A DNA stretch of 64,000 nt from Spisula solida (lineage: Eukaryota > Mollusca > Bivalvia > Venerida > Mactridae), in NCBI GenBank assembly GCA_947247005.1, contig OX365952.1, positions 6,718,501-6,782,500 of the forward strand, read 5' to 3'. Within the stretch, counting starts at the first letter, position 1; each line of letters begins with the position of its first letter. The notes under the pieces were generated by a model that made no database searches, was not told where the DNA came from, and worked only from the letters and a program-made list of their open reading frames with translations. Shown piece after piece: positions 12,001-20,900 of the stretch. A program made the translations under genes and the position numbers.

Positions 12001-14527
12001 TTCTATAGAAAAATAATAACTTTTTGGCGCTAAATGTTCATGCAATTCCACAGGATAGCGTACCGAAATGGCGGGTAGGGCCAGTAATTTCAGTTTTGGA
12101 AAATCTACGTTCAATACCCTCTTTAAAGGGGGCCAACGGGCCCAAAACCTGTGCACGACCTTGGGCCCTTAATATCATTTAGTCCGGGATGCATGCACAT
12201 GTGTATCCATGACAGCAACATTCCTGAATTTGGGCATAAAGGTCGTTAACTACGGAAGGCCGAAATGGCCACCCCGGCCAGTTTGAATTAGTACGCTATG
12301 GTAGCGGAAAGGATATAGCACAACTAACTTCGCTTACTGCATGACAGTTAGATCATGTTCACATGCGTTTTCAGATGACGTAATGTAATTTATAAATGTG
12401 TATAAATATGTATTCTAAGTCAAGTCTTGGTAACCATTTAGTAAACTCCCAAATGTTGCTTGCTAATGAATTGAAATATTTATTACCCTTTTTTCTTATG
12501 AATATACATGAAAATTGTCAATGTAGTGTTGTTTATGAATAGAAATTAACAGTGTTCATATTGTTCACTTATTAATATAAATGAATATTATTCACGTTGT
12601 ATCCTTATACGAATACATGCACATGTATATAATATGAAAAATCACAATAATGTATCTTGTTACATAGCTCCTGATGTTGATGGAAATTGGGGCAACTGGC
12701 AAAATTGGATCCCTTGCACAAAGACGTGTGGTGGTGGTATCACAATGCGCACTAGAGAATGTAACAATCCTGCACCATCTGGTAATGGAGAATTTTGCGA
12801 AGGAACTGCTTTCGAAATGGGCACTTGCAAAACAACTAATTGTCCTTCTCCGTACGGAGGTACATCGGGAAGTTATGTCAATGTAAGATAGCTACTCATT
12901 TATACACAAATTATTAGTTAGGAAAGTAACGATACTTTATCATACATGTACTATCTTCTTCATTTGTGTTTTGTTTTAGCATTTCAAGTCGATAGCTTTT
13001 CATTTATACATGTAACAGGATGAGAACGATGTGCAGCCAGACCGGGGCTCGAAACCAGGACCCTTCGCTTACAGGGCGAATGCTCTATCGAGTGAGCTAA
13101 GCTAGCAGGCCGTCTACACTAGTTTCTCTCCCATTAGAAATATGTAGAGCGAAACTAAATAAAGTTTTATGCAAATTAACATGGCAATTATTCCGCTAAA
13201 TATTAATGATAAATGTAATGCTTGAATTGCTCTAAAGCAGGGAGGTGTCAACTAATTAGACAAGAGTAGATTCCATTATTACAATTTAATTTTACTTTCA
13301 TTTGGCGTTGAGGATTTGTATGTAAACACTATTTTAGTTGCTGACTTTTACTCATGAACTTCGCAGAAGGAATACATTGTGGTTTAGCACATCGTAACAG
13401 AAATATCATGCTTTTTTGTCCTCAATGCAGTTAGAATAATATCATCATTATAAATGTTATCAGACATTTGTAATTCCCCTGATTTACGCCGAATTATTAT
13501 AATTCCGCTCGGCTAAAACGCCGTGATTCACCTTATATCTGGCAAGTCACTGCCTAAGTTTAGTTTCTCGTTTGATGCTAAGCATAATTTATAAACGTAA
13601 CATACATTTTCTCGCTTTTTGGAATAATGGTTAGTACATTGTATGTAAAATTATTCTAGAGCCTTAAATCATTTTTCAGAGATGTCCACAAGGTTTCTTC
13701 ACATGTAGAAGTGGCTCAATTGTCTGTGTCCAGGAGATATTCCGCTGTGACTGTATGGCCGACTGTGATGATCACACGGATGAAGACGAGAGCTGGGCAG
13801 GATGTACGGTGGATCAACTAACAATTTGTCGGAATTCAGCCTCAGGTTGGTAACGCACATCTTTTTTTTAAAAATAGGATGGTCACTCCCAGTGCATGAT
13901 TTAATTATCTTCCACAACGCATGATGTAGCTATACCTGTCAATCACCGCGCGGGTTCACTGTAACTACCCAATGCCCACTCAGGTTTAGTTAAAACTTAC
14001 CAATCACAGCGCATGATTAAGCTATACCTTTCAATCACCACGAGGGTTTACTTTAAATGACTAATCAATACTCTTGTTTAATTCAAACTTACCAGTCACA
14101 CCCCATGATTTACCTATACCTGTCAATCACCGCGCGGATTGCTGCATCTGACCAATCCCCACTCAGGTTTAATTCAAACTAACCAATATTAGCGCATGAT
14201 TTAGTTATTCTTGCCAATCACTGCTCGTGTTTTATTAAAACAAGTCAATCACCGCGCACACAGGTTTAATTTTAACTTACCAATGGAGTTATGCATGTAT
14301 TGACATATCACCGCGCGTGTTTTAATTAGACCGCCCAATCACCACTCATGTTTTATTATGAAATGGAATACATACGAGTTTCACTAGAGCTGATAATGTT
14401 TACAATTTGTTACGATTGTGAACCTCAATATTCGTGTGTCTGTATTTCAGCAATTGGTACATGGAATGGTGTTTTCGTGATTCTACTAGCCGTGCATCTG
14501 GTAGCTAGGGCCTTATATTGGAAATAG
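1..14527 (+). CDS. Multi-TSP1 repeat protein with LDLa domain and hydrophobic C-terminus (5'-partial, spliced)
   Basis: Spliced gene entering from the left edge. Exons: 1-23 (tail only), 1062-1232, 1480-1650, 1912-2091, 2854-3024, 4064-4234, 4514-4693, 5491-5661, 6657-6827, 7105-7284, 7800-7970, 9506-9685, 10281-10451, 10785-10964, 11206-11382, 12668-12882, 13680-13845, 14451-14527. Each exon from 1062 to 12882 encodes one thrombospondin type-1 repeat with a WxxWxxC core, a CSVTCG-type motif and six cysteines. The internal repeat exons are phase 1-1. An LDL-receptor class A exon follows, then a short exon with a hydrophobic run and a TAG stop. In this family CxxS/TCG motifs are O-fucosylated and WxxW tryptophans C-mannosylated, so an extracellular adhesion or matrix protein, anchored by a transmembrane helix or GPI, is likely. 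The N-terminus lies outside the window, so the exact family (coadhesin-, hemicentin- or SCO-spondin-like) cannot be decided. Exon 10785-10964 has an in-frame TGA. Confidence 0.88.
1062..1232 (+). CDS. TSP1 exon, A-type
   Basis: 171 nt, phase 1-1, between a tttcag acceptor and a gtatgttg donor. It encodes one TSP1 repeat starting DGGFSAWTTWGSC with CSVTCG and ending DEGNCPS. The DDPAPQHGG middle marks the A subtype. Confidence 0.9.
1480..1650 (+). CDS. TSP1 exon, A-type
   Basis: 171 nt, phase 1-1, acceptor tttcag, donor gtatgtgg. Encodes NGGLSAWTTWGSC, CSVTCG and DDPAPQHGG. It is separated from the preceding A exon by only 247 bp and starts the first A-B-C trio. Confidence 0.9.
1912..2091 (+). 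CDS. TSP1 exon, B-type
   Basis: 180 nt, phase 1-1, acceptor ttttag, donor gtatgttg. Encodes a repeat with WGAWSSCPVTCG, a TSTATRTR stretch and the end CDSGTACVGPG. The B subtype is three codons longer than A or C and lacks the lysine-rich GTKDR segment. Confidence 0.9.
2854..3024 (+). CDS. TSP1 exon, C-type
   Basis: 171 nt, phase 1-1, acceptor gtttcag, donor gtaagttt. Encodes DGAFSDWTTWGSC, then CSATCG and DNPPAQNGG. C-type exons have NPPxQNGG where A-type have DPAPQHGG, and use a gtaag donor. Confidence 0.9.
3258..3659 (+). mobile_element. TTAA-flanked MITE, copy 1 (intron)
   Basis: About 402 bp beginning TTAAAGCTACACTAT and ending with a diverged TAATGTGGATTTAA. The ends are imperfect terminal inverted repeats and the TTAA resembles the target site of piggyBac-type elements. 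No coding capacity. Two related copies are at 5886-6297 and 35172-35575. Confidence 0.75.
4064..4234 (+). CDS. TSP1 exon, A-type (second trio)
   Basis: 171 nt, phase 1-1, acceptor tttcag, donor gtatgttg. Encodes DGGFSAWATWGSC, CSVTCG and DDPAPQHGG. It lies 2,584 bp after the A exon at 1480 and the flanking introns match too, so this is the second copy of the A-B-C unit. Confidence 0.9.
4514..4693 (+). CDS. TSP1 exon, B-type (second trio)
   Basis: 180 nt, phase 1-1, acceptor tatttag, donor gtatgttg. Nearly the same as the B exon at 1912 (NPSPQHGG instead of NPTPQHGG). The 3' flanking intron is almost identical to that of the first B exon for several hundred bases. Confidence 0.9.
5491..5661 (+). 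CDS. TSP1 exon, C-type (second trio)
   Basis: 171 nt, phase 1-1, acceptor ttttcag, donor gtaagttt. Encodes DGAFSDWTTWGSC, CSATCG and NPPPQNGG. It has a small private change, VGGTIETT instead of VGDTSETT, but all six cysteines are kept. Confidence 0.9.
5886..6297 (+). mobile_element. TTAA-flanked MITE, copy 2 (intron)
   Basis: About 412 bp with clean 14-bp terminal inverted repeats TTAAAGCCACATTA and TAATGTGGCTTTAA. It occupies the same position in trio two as copy 1 does in trio one, so the insertion predates the trio duplication. Confidence 0.82.
6657..6827 (+). CDS. TSP1 exon, A-type (third trio)
   Basis: 171 nt, phase 1-1, acceptor tttcag, donor gtatgttg. Encodes DGGFSAWTTWGSC, CSVTCG and DDPAPQHGG. 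It is 2,593 bp from the A exon at 4064, in step with the tandem period. Confidence 0.9.
7105..7284 (+). CDS. TSP1 exon, B-type (third trio)
   Basis: 180 nt, phase 1-1, acceptor ttttag, donor gtatgttt. Encodes the B-type repeat with WGAWSSCPVTCG and the CVGPG end. It is 2,591 bp from the B exon at 4514. Confidence 0.9.
7800..7970 (+). CDS. TSP1 exon, C-type (third trio)
   Basis: 171 nt, phase 1-1. Encodes DGGFSDWATWGSC, CSVTCG and NPPPQNGG. The donor reads gtcagttt rather than the gtaagttt of the other C exons, a weaker but usable GT donor. The intron before it is shorter than in trios one and two. Confidence 0.87.
8600..9245 (+). repeat. Dispersed repeat with ~150-bp internal tandem units
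   Basis: Three imperfect units (starting near 8715, 8883 and 9030) share phrases such as aatctgcacat, cacctgtt and tcatcaagctggcttgttcag. The array ends with a gacagacagacggacgtac tail and ggggactaataaa. This looks like a non-autonomous retroelement 3' tail; no frame is coding. It sits in the intron before the B exon at 9506. Confidence 0.6.
9506..9685 (+). CDS. TSP1 exon, B-type
   Basis: 180 nt, phase 1-1, acceptor attacag, donor gtatgttt. B-type repeat with PQYGG instead of PQHGG and ETQACDSG instead of ETQSCDSG. It lies after a 1.5-kb intron containing a dispersed repeat; no A-type exon precedes it in this part of the gene. Confidence 0.9.
10281..10451 (+). CDS. TSP1 exon, C-type
   Basis: 171 nt, phase 1-1, acceptor gtttcag, donor gtaagttt. 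Encodes DGAFSTWTTWGSC, CSVTCG and NPPPQNGG, ending CDKGNCPS. It forms a B-C pair with the exon at 9506. Confidence 0.9.
10785..10964 (+). CDS. TSP1 exon, B-type, with in-frame TGA
   Basis: 180 nt, phase 1-1, acceptor attacag, donor gtaagttg. It aligns along its whole length with the other B exons, but the codon for the last cysteine is TGA (10952-10954) where all four sister exons have TGT. Splice sites are intact and the exon is symmetric, so it could be skipped without changing frame. If included it truncates the protein before the LDLa domain and anchor. A sequencing error or a segregating allele cannot be excluded. Confidence 0.8.
11206..11382 (+). CDS. TSP1 exon, mixed A/C-type
   Basis: 177 nt, phase 1-1, acceptor tttcag, donor gtaagttt. 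It begins like A-type (DGGFSAWATWGSC) and continues like C-type (NPPPQNGG), with a distinct end, DEGSCPGAG. It looks like an A/C hybrid, which suggests unequal exchange or gene conversion. Confidence 0.88.
11704..12316 (+). mobile_element. MITE with perfect 13-bp inverted ends
   Basis: ATATCCTTTCCGC at 11704-11716 and GCGGAAAGGATAT at 12304-12316 are perfect inverted repeats bounding 613 bp of GC-richer, non-coding sequence inside the intron between exons 11206 and 12668. The superfamily is not assignable from the ends alone. Confidence 0.72.
12668..12882 (+). CDS. TSP1 exon, divergent last repeat
   Basis: 215 nt, entering in phase 1 and leaving in phase 0 at a gtaagata donor. Encodes a clearly older TSP1 repeat with WGNWQNW, CTKTCGGG and a TTNCPS end, followed by a Gly/Ser-rich linker. 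It has none of the recent A/B/C signatures. The donor reading is supported by the downstream LDLa exon being in phase 0; reading through would stop at a TAG four codons later. Confidence 0.85.
13028..13112 (-). repeat. tRNA-derived SINE head or tRNA pseudogene
   Basis: On the minus strand the sequence reads TTAGCTCACTCGATAGAGC (A box and D arm), a TTCGC/GCGAA anticodon stem with loop CCTGTAA, then GGTTTCGAGCC (B box). The acceptor stem does not pair well and position 33 is C, so it is not a functional tRNA. It lies inside an intron of the TSP1 gene. Confidence 0.6.
13680..13845 (+). CDS. LDL-receptor class A domain exon
   Basis: 166 nt, phase 0 in and phase 1 out, acceptor tttttcag, donor gttggtaa. 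Encodes an LDLa module with FxC, the cysteine ladder, CDCMADC and the acidic DDHTDED calcium-binding end. There is one extra cysteine (CDC) compared with the usual six. LDLa modules bind calcium and mediate ligand contacts, consistent with an extracellular protein. Confidence 0.85.
13925..14360. repeat. Degenerate intronic minisatellite (CAATCACCGCGC)
   Basis: More than a dozen imperfect units of about 30 bp built on accaatcaccgcgc and gtttaattaaaact phrases fill the intron between the LDLa exon and the terminal exon. No coding content. Confidence 0.65.
14451..14527 (+). CDS. Terminal exon: hydrophobic C-terminal segment and stop
   Basis: 77 nt after a tatttcag acceptor. It encodes a short peptide with the hydrophobic core GVFVILLAVHLVA, then RALYWK and TAG. 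This fits either a single C-terminal transmembrane helix with a tiny tail or a GPI-attachment signal; the sequence alone does not decide. Confidence 0.8.
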
Positions 14528-14616
14528 AAGCAGATAACTTCAAAGTTTATGTAAAATACCTGTAGAAAGCAAGACAAAATATCAGAACTACTGCCTAAGA
14601 ACTAATTTCGTCGAAA

Positions 14617-14622
14617 TAATAA
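14617..14622 (+). terminator. Candidate polyadenylation signal of the TSP1 gene
   Basis: AATAAA about 90 bp after the stop codon. It is the first canonical signal downstream and a plausible 3' end. Confidence 0.5.
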
Positions 14623-16780
14623 AGACAAAGTGAAATATTAAACAGTGTTAATAACTCTTGCGTAATTTCGGTTGGAATAGCAATGTTTTTTCGTTTCAGT
14701 AAGGATTAAGAAGTGTTAATTCATTATTTGACAACGTAATACATGTAAGAGTAGATTTTAGTGTTTCACATATGAAAGTGTGTTTATACGTCACATAATG
14801 TCCACGAAGAATCACCATTCATTTTCTGAAATAAAATTGTTTAACATACAAACCATTTCTTAAATCGTTTCTGATAACAAGCGGTCAGTCAACCGTGCAG
14901 TATCCATGTTTGTTTAATAAAAGGGCTAGAGTTATCTCCGTCAAGCTGTAGTTGTATTTTGAAGTGTTTACAAATAGAAAAGTAAAAATTGCTATGTTGA
15001 TCTACGACTTTAGTGTTTCCATGACCTTCTTTCGTATATTGCCTTCGTTATTATCTTTCCAAGTGAGGTTTAAAGTCAGCGTTGTTTGGTATTTGCATTG
15101 ATATCCTTTTATAGTAATTTGTTTATTCAAACACCGTACAGAGTATCATTCATTGCAGTAAAAAGGTTTCCTTGAGATATCTAATTTTGAAGAATCAGAT
15201 ATATTGTTCTCTGCGTTACACTGTCTCAGCATGTACGTGGCCAAAACTGGTTTTGTTGGTATAAAAGGTGATGAAATCACTGGAGCGGTTACTTCTAGCG
15301 AGATATTCATTCGTGTAGCATCTCAAATTTTCAATTTCAATATATAACATTATATACAAATATATTTTACAACAATGCATGTTAACTGCTGTATACCATT
15401 CATGGTTGAAGGTTGGTCTCATAGTAACGAATGTTGTTCAAATTAAACAGTAAAACATGACCCAAAGTTACGTGGTCTTACGTTTGAACTGACCCTATTA
15501 TTGAGGTTGTTTTATTTCTAGTTTAATGGCATATTTTGATATGTAATCTTGAAGCTTTTTACATTTATACCGACACAATGTAATGTAGTGTTGAAGGAAT
15601 ATTATATTGAATCATTGTCATTTCGGCTGCGATAGAGTGGAAACAGTTTCCAGAGCATGTTCTTATAAAAGTTTATCTCTGGTTTTAATCTGGTCCATTC
15701 TGTCGCATGGTCATGCCGTATTGAATGTTATACGTTTTATTTGGTGATATTACACTTTTGGGTACTTATGTAAATTCATGGCAACTATAAATGTACTTTG
15801 TTGTAATAACATATAGTCACATATTCGTACTATACATTATCACCACCATGTTGCACGAATAAATGCGTTCTCGCCAACGCTAATTAAACTGAAACGGTGT
15901 TGTCGTTTTGTGCCAGGTATGGTGCTGAGACGGTATGTTCTTGTGTGTATGACTAGAAGCTAGCGACATTTCTGCATGGATTCGAATTGTCTGTGCATGT
16001 GCATTATTTGATTAGGCTCGTGTATTGGACTAGTACCTTGAAGAATTTGTTGTTACTTATCAATTATAAACTACATTGTTTGTAAGTTAAGCAAATGCGA
16101 TTAATATAACAACGGCATTCAGTTATTTGTATATTTTATGTACTCGTGTATATATAACGTACGGAATAATTGCCTGGCATACAACTAAATAATATACATT
16201 TACTAGTATCTCAATGTGGTTTTACAGTAAAGTACTACATGCAGTATATGAGAGGGCATGCTTATATACATTGGTACTCGCACACAAATGTGGCCATCGG
16301 CTAGCTTTTGTAGTCTTTTTGGTAGTCTTTTGTTTGTTCATCCAATAACCTGTCGGTGGAAACTCTGTACATTTGTATATGAAAATGTTGCAGTGGATCA
16401 TTATGACCACACGAGTGTATAAATGTACTTATAATATGATTCAATAAATTAAACATACACAATCATCAGCGAACTTCTTTGTATTATATGTCTACCACAT
16501 ATAGTGGTTGGGATAGACATAATGATATTGATTGTATGCTGGACGTCTGGATGGACGCCGCAAAATGTATCCACGCTTGTCCCCTTTAACCATTGGTCGG
16601 ATTTCAGTGACACGTAGTAAAATGACGTATTTGAACAAATCCAGATATGACGTAATGAACAAGAGATATGACGTACTGAACACTTCACACAACACAAATC
16701 CTTTACCACCTCCAACATGGGTTTCCAGAGAAAAGGTCATGTGTTACACAACTTATCACGCTTGTTAACGACTTAGTTAC
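14623..16780. other. Intergenic spacer, no gene seen
   Basis: AT-rich sequence after the TSP1 gene. I see only a short dispersed motif near 14876-14945 (gataacaagcggtcagtc ... gagttatctccg) that recurs near 26180 and 38760. Short open frames here lack splice context or any recognisable protein. Confidence 0.5.
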
Positions 16781-16789
16781 CGCAGTCTA

Positions 16790-17720
16790 TCTGAAACTGC
16801 AGGTAGACTCTCATACTATTAGATTTCAGCAAGACGTTTGACAAGGTCAGTCATGAGCAAGTCCTGCTTAAACTACAGTCATACGGAGTCTGAGGCCAAA
16901 CACTAAAATGGGTCAAAAGCTGTTTAGATAATCGGCTGCAGTATGCAGTTCTAAATGGCGCTAGCTCGGATGCTATCTCTGTTTCTTCAGGAGTGCCCCC
17001 GGGGTCAGTGCTGGGGCCTCTTCTCTTTTTAGCGTATACCAATGACCCCCACAGAACATTAGCTCGAAAGTCCGCCTTTTTGCAGATAATACAGCAGTAT
17101 ACCTAGCATTATCATCTGCAAAAGAGTCTACGACCCTCCTGAATTCAACCTCTCCAAACCAAATGTCAGATTGTACACGTCACTCACCCGAAGGAAACAT
17201 CCTATACCAACCTTATATTACCTCCATGCAGTACTATTAGAATCTGTCACATCAGCCAAATACATAGGCATGAACTTCTCAAATAACGCATCCTGGGATG
17301 ATCAGATAAATAGGTCAACGAAAACTGCAAACCAAACACTGGGTTTTCTTCGCAGGAACATAAAGGTCAAGTCCGAATCCATTAAGTCCCTAGCTTACCA
17401 GACTCTAGTCAGACCCCCCCCCCCCTAGAATATGCCTCCGAGGTTTGGTTCCCACATACCCATATTACCCAAAGCCATATGGATCAAATCGAGGCTGTCC
17501 AACGGCGGGCAGCCAGATGGATCAAGGCAAACTGCCAAAGAATTGCTAGTGTATCTAATATGCTGAGCTCCATTAACTTGAGGCGCCTTGACCTTAGAGG
17601 AATGTCAGTCGGCTATTCCTCATGTATAAAATCACCTACAAACTTGTAGCTATTCCCATTGAAGGTTATCTAGTGGCCCATTCCCGCCCCTCAAGATCAA
17701 CATAGGTTAATTGGCGCTAC
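16790..17720 (+). pseudogene. Decayed LINE reverse transcriptase fragment
   Basis: Frames broken by stops encode, in order, DFSKTFDKVSHEQ (RT motif A), SGVPPGSVLGPLLF (motif B region), FADNTAVYL (FADD motif with the second Asp changed to Asn) and the post-RT region around 17171-17600 with SAKYIGM, GFLRRN and VQRRAARW. This is a non-LTR (Jockey/CR1-like superfamily) relic, clearly inactive. It ends close to the 3' end of the minus-strand secreted-protein gene. Confidence 0.85.
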
Positions 17721-17938
17721 TGTAATAAATGGATCTGATTCAAAAGGAGAGGTCGTGTTTGTTTATAGAGTTATTCATATGCACATATTCCCTCCAACTA
17801 GCTTTTGGTGAATAACAGGTTTTTATTGTTCATTCATCCAATAGATTGCCGGTGGGCGCGTTGAATATAAATAGGTAATCTCCGCTATTGCAAACATCAA
17901 TATATCAATATAAAATGTCAATAAGAAGAGGATATCTT

Positions 17939-17944
17939 TTTATT
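17939..17944 (-). terminator. Candidate polyadenylation signal, secreted-protein copy 1
   Basis: TTTATT on the plus strand (AATAAA on the minus strand) about 50 bp past the stop codon. Confidence 0.5.
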
Positions 17945-17992
17945 TCATATAAAGCTATTTGACATTAACATTGATGTCATGTGGTTAGATAT

Positions 17993-20900
17993 TTAGCAGG
18001 TATCGGCTGTAGCACTGTCAGTCAGGTAGATGTGCATTGTGGTCATTGTTCCCAATGTGGATAGACAGTCTGGGGGTGGTGTCATGAAGTTCTGAAAAAG
18101 TATAAAATGTAGAAAAACATACCGGTAATTAGGTTAAATGCAATTACACAATGCAATTATAAGTGCCTAACAGTATTATACTATTACTTAACATCCAGAA
18201 ATACATACAGGTCCCCATAAACGCAATACATGGTATGCATCAATAAAACACGTGGTGTCTACAAAAAGAATACATGGTCAACACACACAATACATAGTCC
18301 CAATATACACTGAGCGGCTTTGAAAACGCAACACTAATGAAAACAAGATAACTTTTTTATTTATTAATATTTCTCAACGAAATTTTATGTGCGTGTTATT
18401 GGCTACCCATGGATCTTAACTCGATGTTGTTTCCATCTTAATTCGCTACAATGGTGCATTGAACTAACAAATGGATAACACGAAACACGTAAGAGGAATT
18501 GATTGTACAAATATGTACGATGCAATTGTAAGTTTATGTATGGTCAATTGGAATAGTCAATCAATCGACAAATTCGAAAAACACAAACTCAGGCGATTTA
18601 CCATTCCGCAACACAGTGGTCGTGAAGTTTCAAAAACGCTTAATAGCAATGTTCCAGATTAACCGAAAAATACTACCAATTTTACAGTCAAGGGGAAGTT
18701 ATTCTGGATAGACATAGAGTGAATAAAATTCATTTTTTCTGAATCTAAATTGAACTTTATATTTATTTGTGTTTTACTTTATTTCTGTCTCCATGATATA
18801 CACGGACACTTTTTCCCGACATTTATACGAAGAGTAGGTACACATCGGCATTAACAATCTGAAAAACGCAGAGGGACAAAGGGCATAAATTCGCTTTGGT
18901 TTATGACATCATTGTTTTATTGTGGCTGTAAATGGTCTTATCAGATTGTCATGGAATGAACTTGATTGTTATGCCATATATCTTAGCTACAAATGTCAGC
19001 AAAATTTAATGCATATTGGCCGAGTTATGGTTAAATACATACATGCATACGTATAAGCTATGTAAGTGTAAGTGTTGCGTTTTCAAAGACGCTCAGTGTA
19101 CTATACACTTAACCAAATTCCTAAAGGGTCACTTTTTGAAATGATTAATTTTTGTACACATCAATATAGAAATATGTATCAGGTACTTAACTCAATGGTA
19201 TTTATGCTCTTAAGAAAATTCAATTTTTGTTTTACACAGTACCGTCAACTATGCCGAGTTATTGCCCATTGTATACAAAAAGGTTTTTGATGTGTAATGA
19301 AACATTTATAATTGCAAATGTTACCAAATATGCACAATACGACTCAATGACGATCGCCCAAACGGAAAAACATCAAACATTGCTAAATAAATTACTCGTT
19401 ATAAAGATACGCAGCTTTGAAGTTCAGTGAATTGAAATTACCTCCCCTTTAATTGAAAATAGAACAAAATAAATGTCTCAATATAATGGCACCACGGGGT
19501 TATAGAAAAGTCAAATTTCATACACTTGTTCTTTTGTCATTTGTCTTCTCTGTGTTTCATTTAGAGCAACATTTTAGTGCGTTTGAACTTCACAGGGGAC
19601 GCTGAATTCCTATGGCGAATTACATTGTAACTATCAGAAATCAAGATAAATCTCACAAGTCGATGATTTTAAATTTGGTAAATCTCCTTAACCAAACAAC
19701 CATTCGTTGTGAAACTTTGCCTCGTACTTATATGTTGTCTAAGTATCCCCATAAATATATTGTTTATTAGATTTAATGTTTAATAAAGGGGCTAATGATA
19801 ATGCATTCGATGATATTATTATGTGATTTCTGGTTTTGAGGGTTGTTGCTTATTAGAGTAAAAAAATATATTAAAGAATAATAGACTTATCGTTAATTTT
19901 TATTTTTATATTGTATACACTTAGTTTATACATTTAAACTTGATAAAACATACTTTAGATAATTTAGTGACATAAATTGTGGTACTATGTAAAGTGACCG
20001 GTTAGGAATTTGGTTGAGTGTATACTATAAATACGTGACTACAAAAATGAAATGCATTGACCCACGCTCTAAAAACTTAGTCATGGTCTTTATCAATGAA
20101 TTACGTGCTCTACAAACCCATGGTCTCTACATACAAAATGTTCCTCACAAACAAAATATATCTAGAAATGAAATACACGGTGTCTACGACGTCACACAAA
20201 ACTACATTACGGTCTTCACACAAAAAACGCTCCCTCACAAAAATGTATATATTTTTTATTCTAATGAAATAGGATTGGGCAACAGGTTTGGCCTATAATA
20301 GCCCTCTCCTATTGTTCATGTACATGGTCTCTGCAAACAAAACACTTAGGCCCACACTCTACAAACAAACTACAAGGTTCACGGAGAAACAAATTACAAG
20401 TTTCCATGAAAAATGCATGGTACCAACGGATACGATACGTGCTCTCGTAAACGCATGAGCTACACAAATTTACAATAAAGACAATTTAAATGAAATAAAA
20501 GTATATAACGGTACTGGGTTAGCAGTTGATGCACCTAACTACTAATGGGAGCGAAAATGATATTAAAGCAAACTTACACCGTACGAAGACTGTGCTGGGT
20601 GTTCAATACGATCAGAAAATGTCCCCAAATCCATTGCCAATGCCCATCCAAAGCCATTTAATACGCCACCATTGTATAACAAAAATACAGGGAACAAATT
20701 ATCACAGGTCATGTCTTTAGAGATGTCATACCAATAATGTAGTCCTAAAATATGAAATAAAGTTCGGTACATGTCGTATGTTAAATACTGTACACGCACA
20801 GACAATCGAAGCAAAACAGAAACGGCGATAGGGCCTAGTCTCCCACGCAAGAGACAGACACAAAACGTACCACCCATTTACCATCAAAAGGGAGATGTCA

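Noticed and set aside
13028..13112. Functional tRNA gene
   Set aside because: A and B boxes are present but the acceptor and T stems pair poorly and position 33 is C. Better read as a SINE head or pseudogene.
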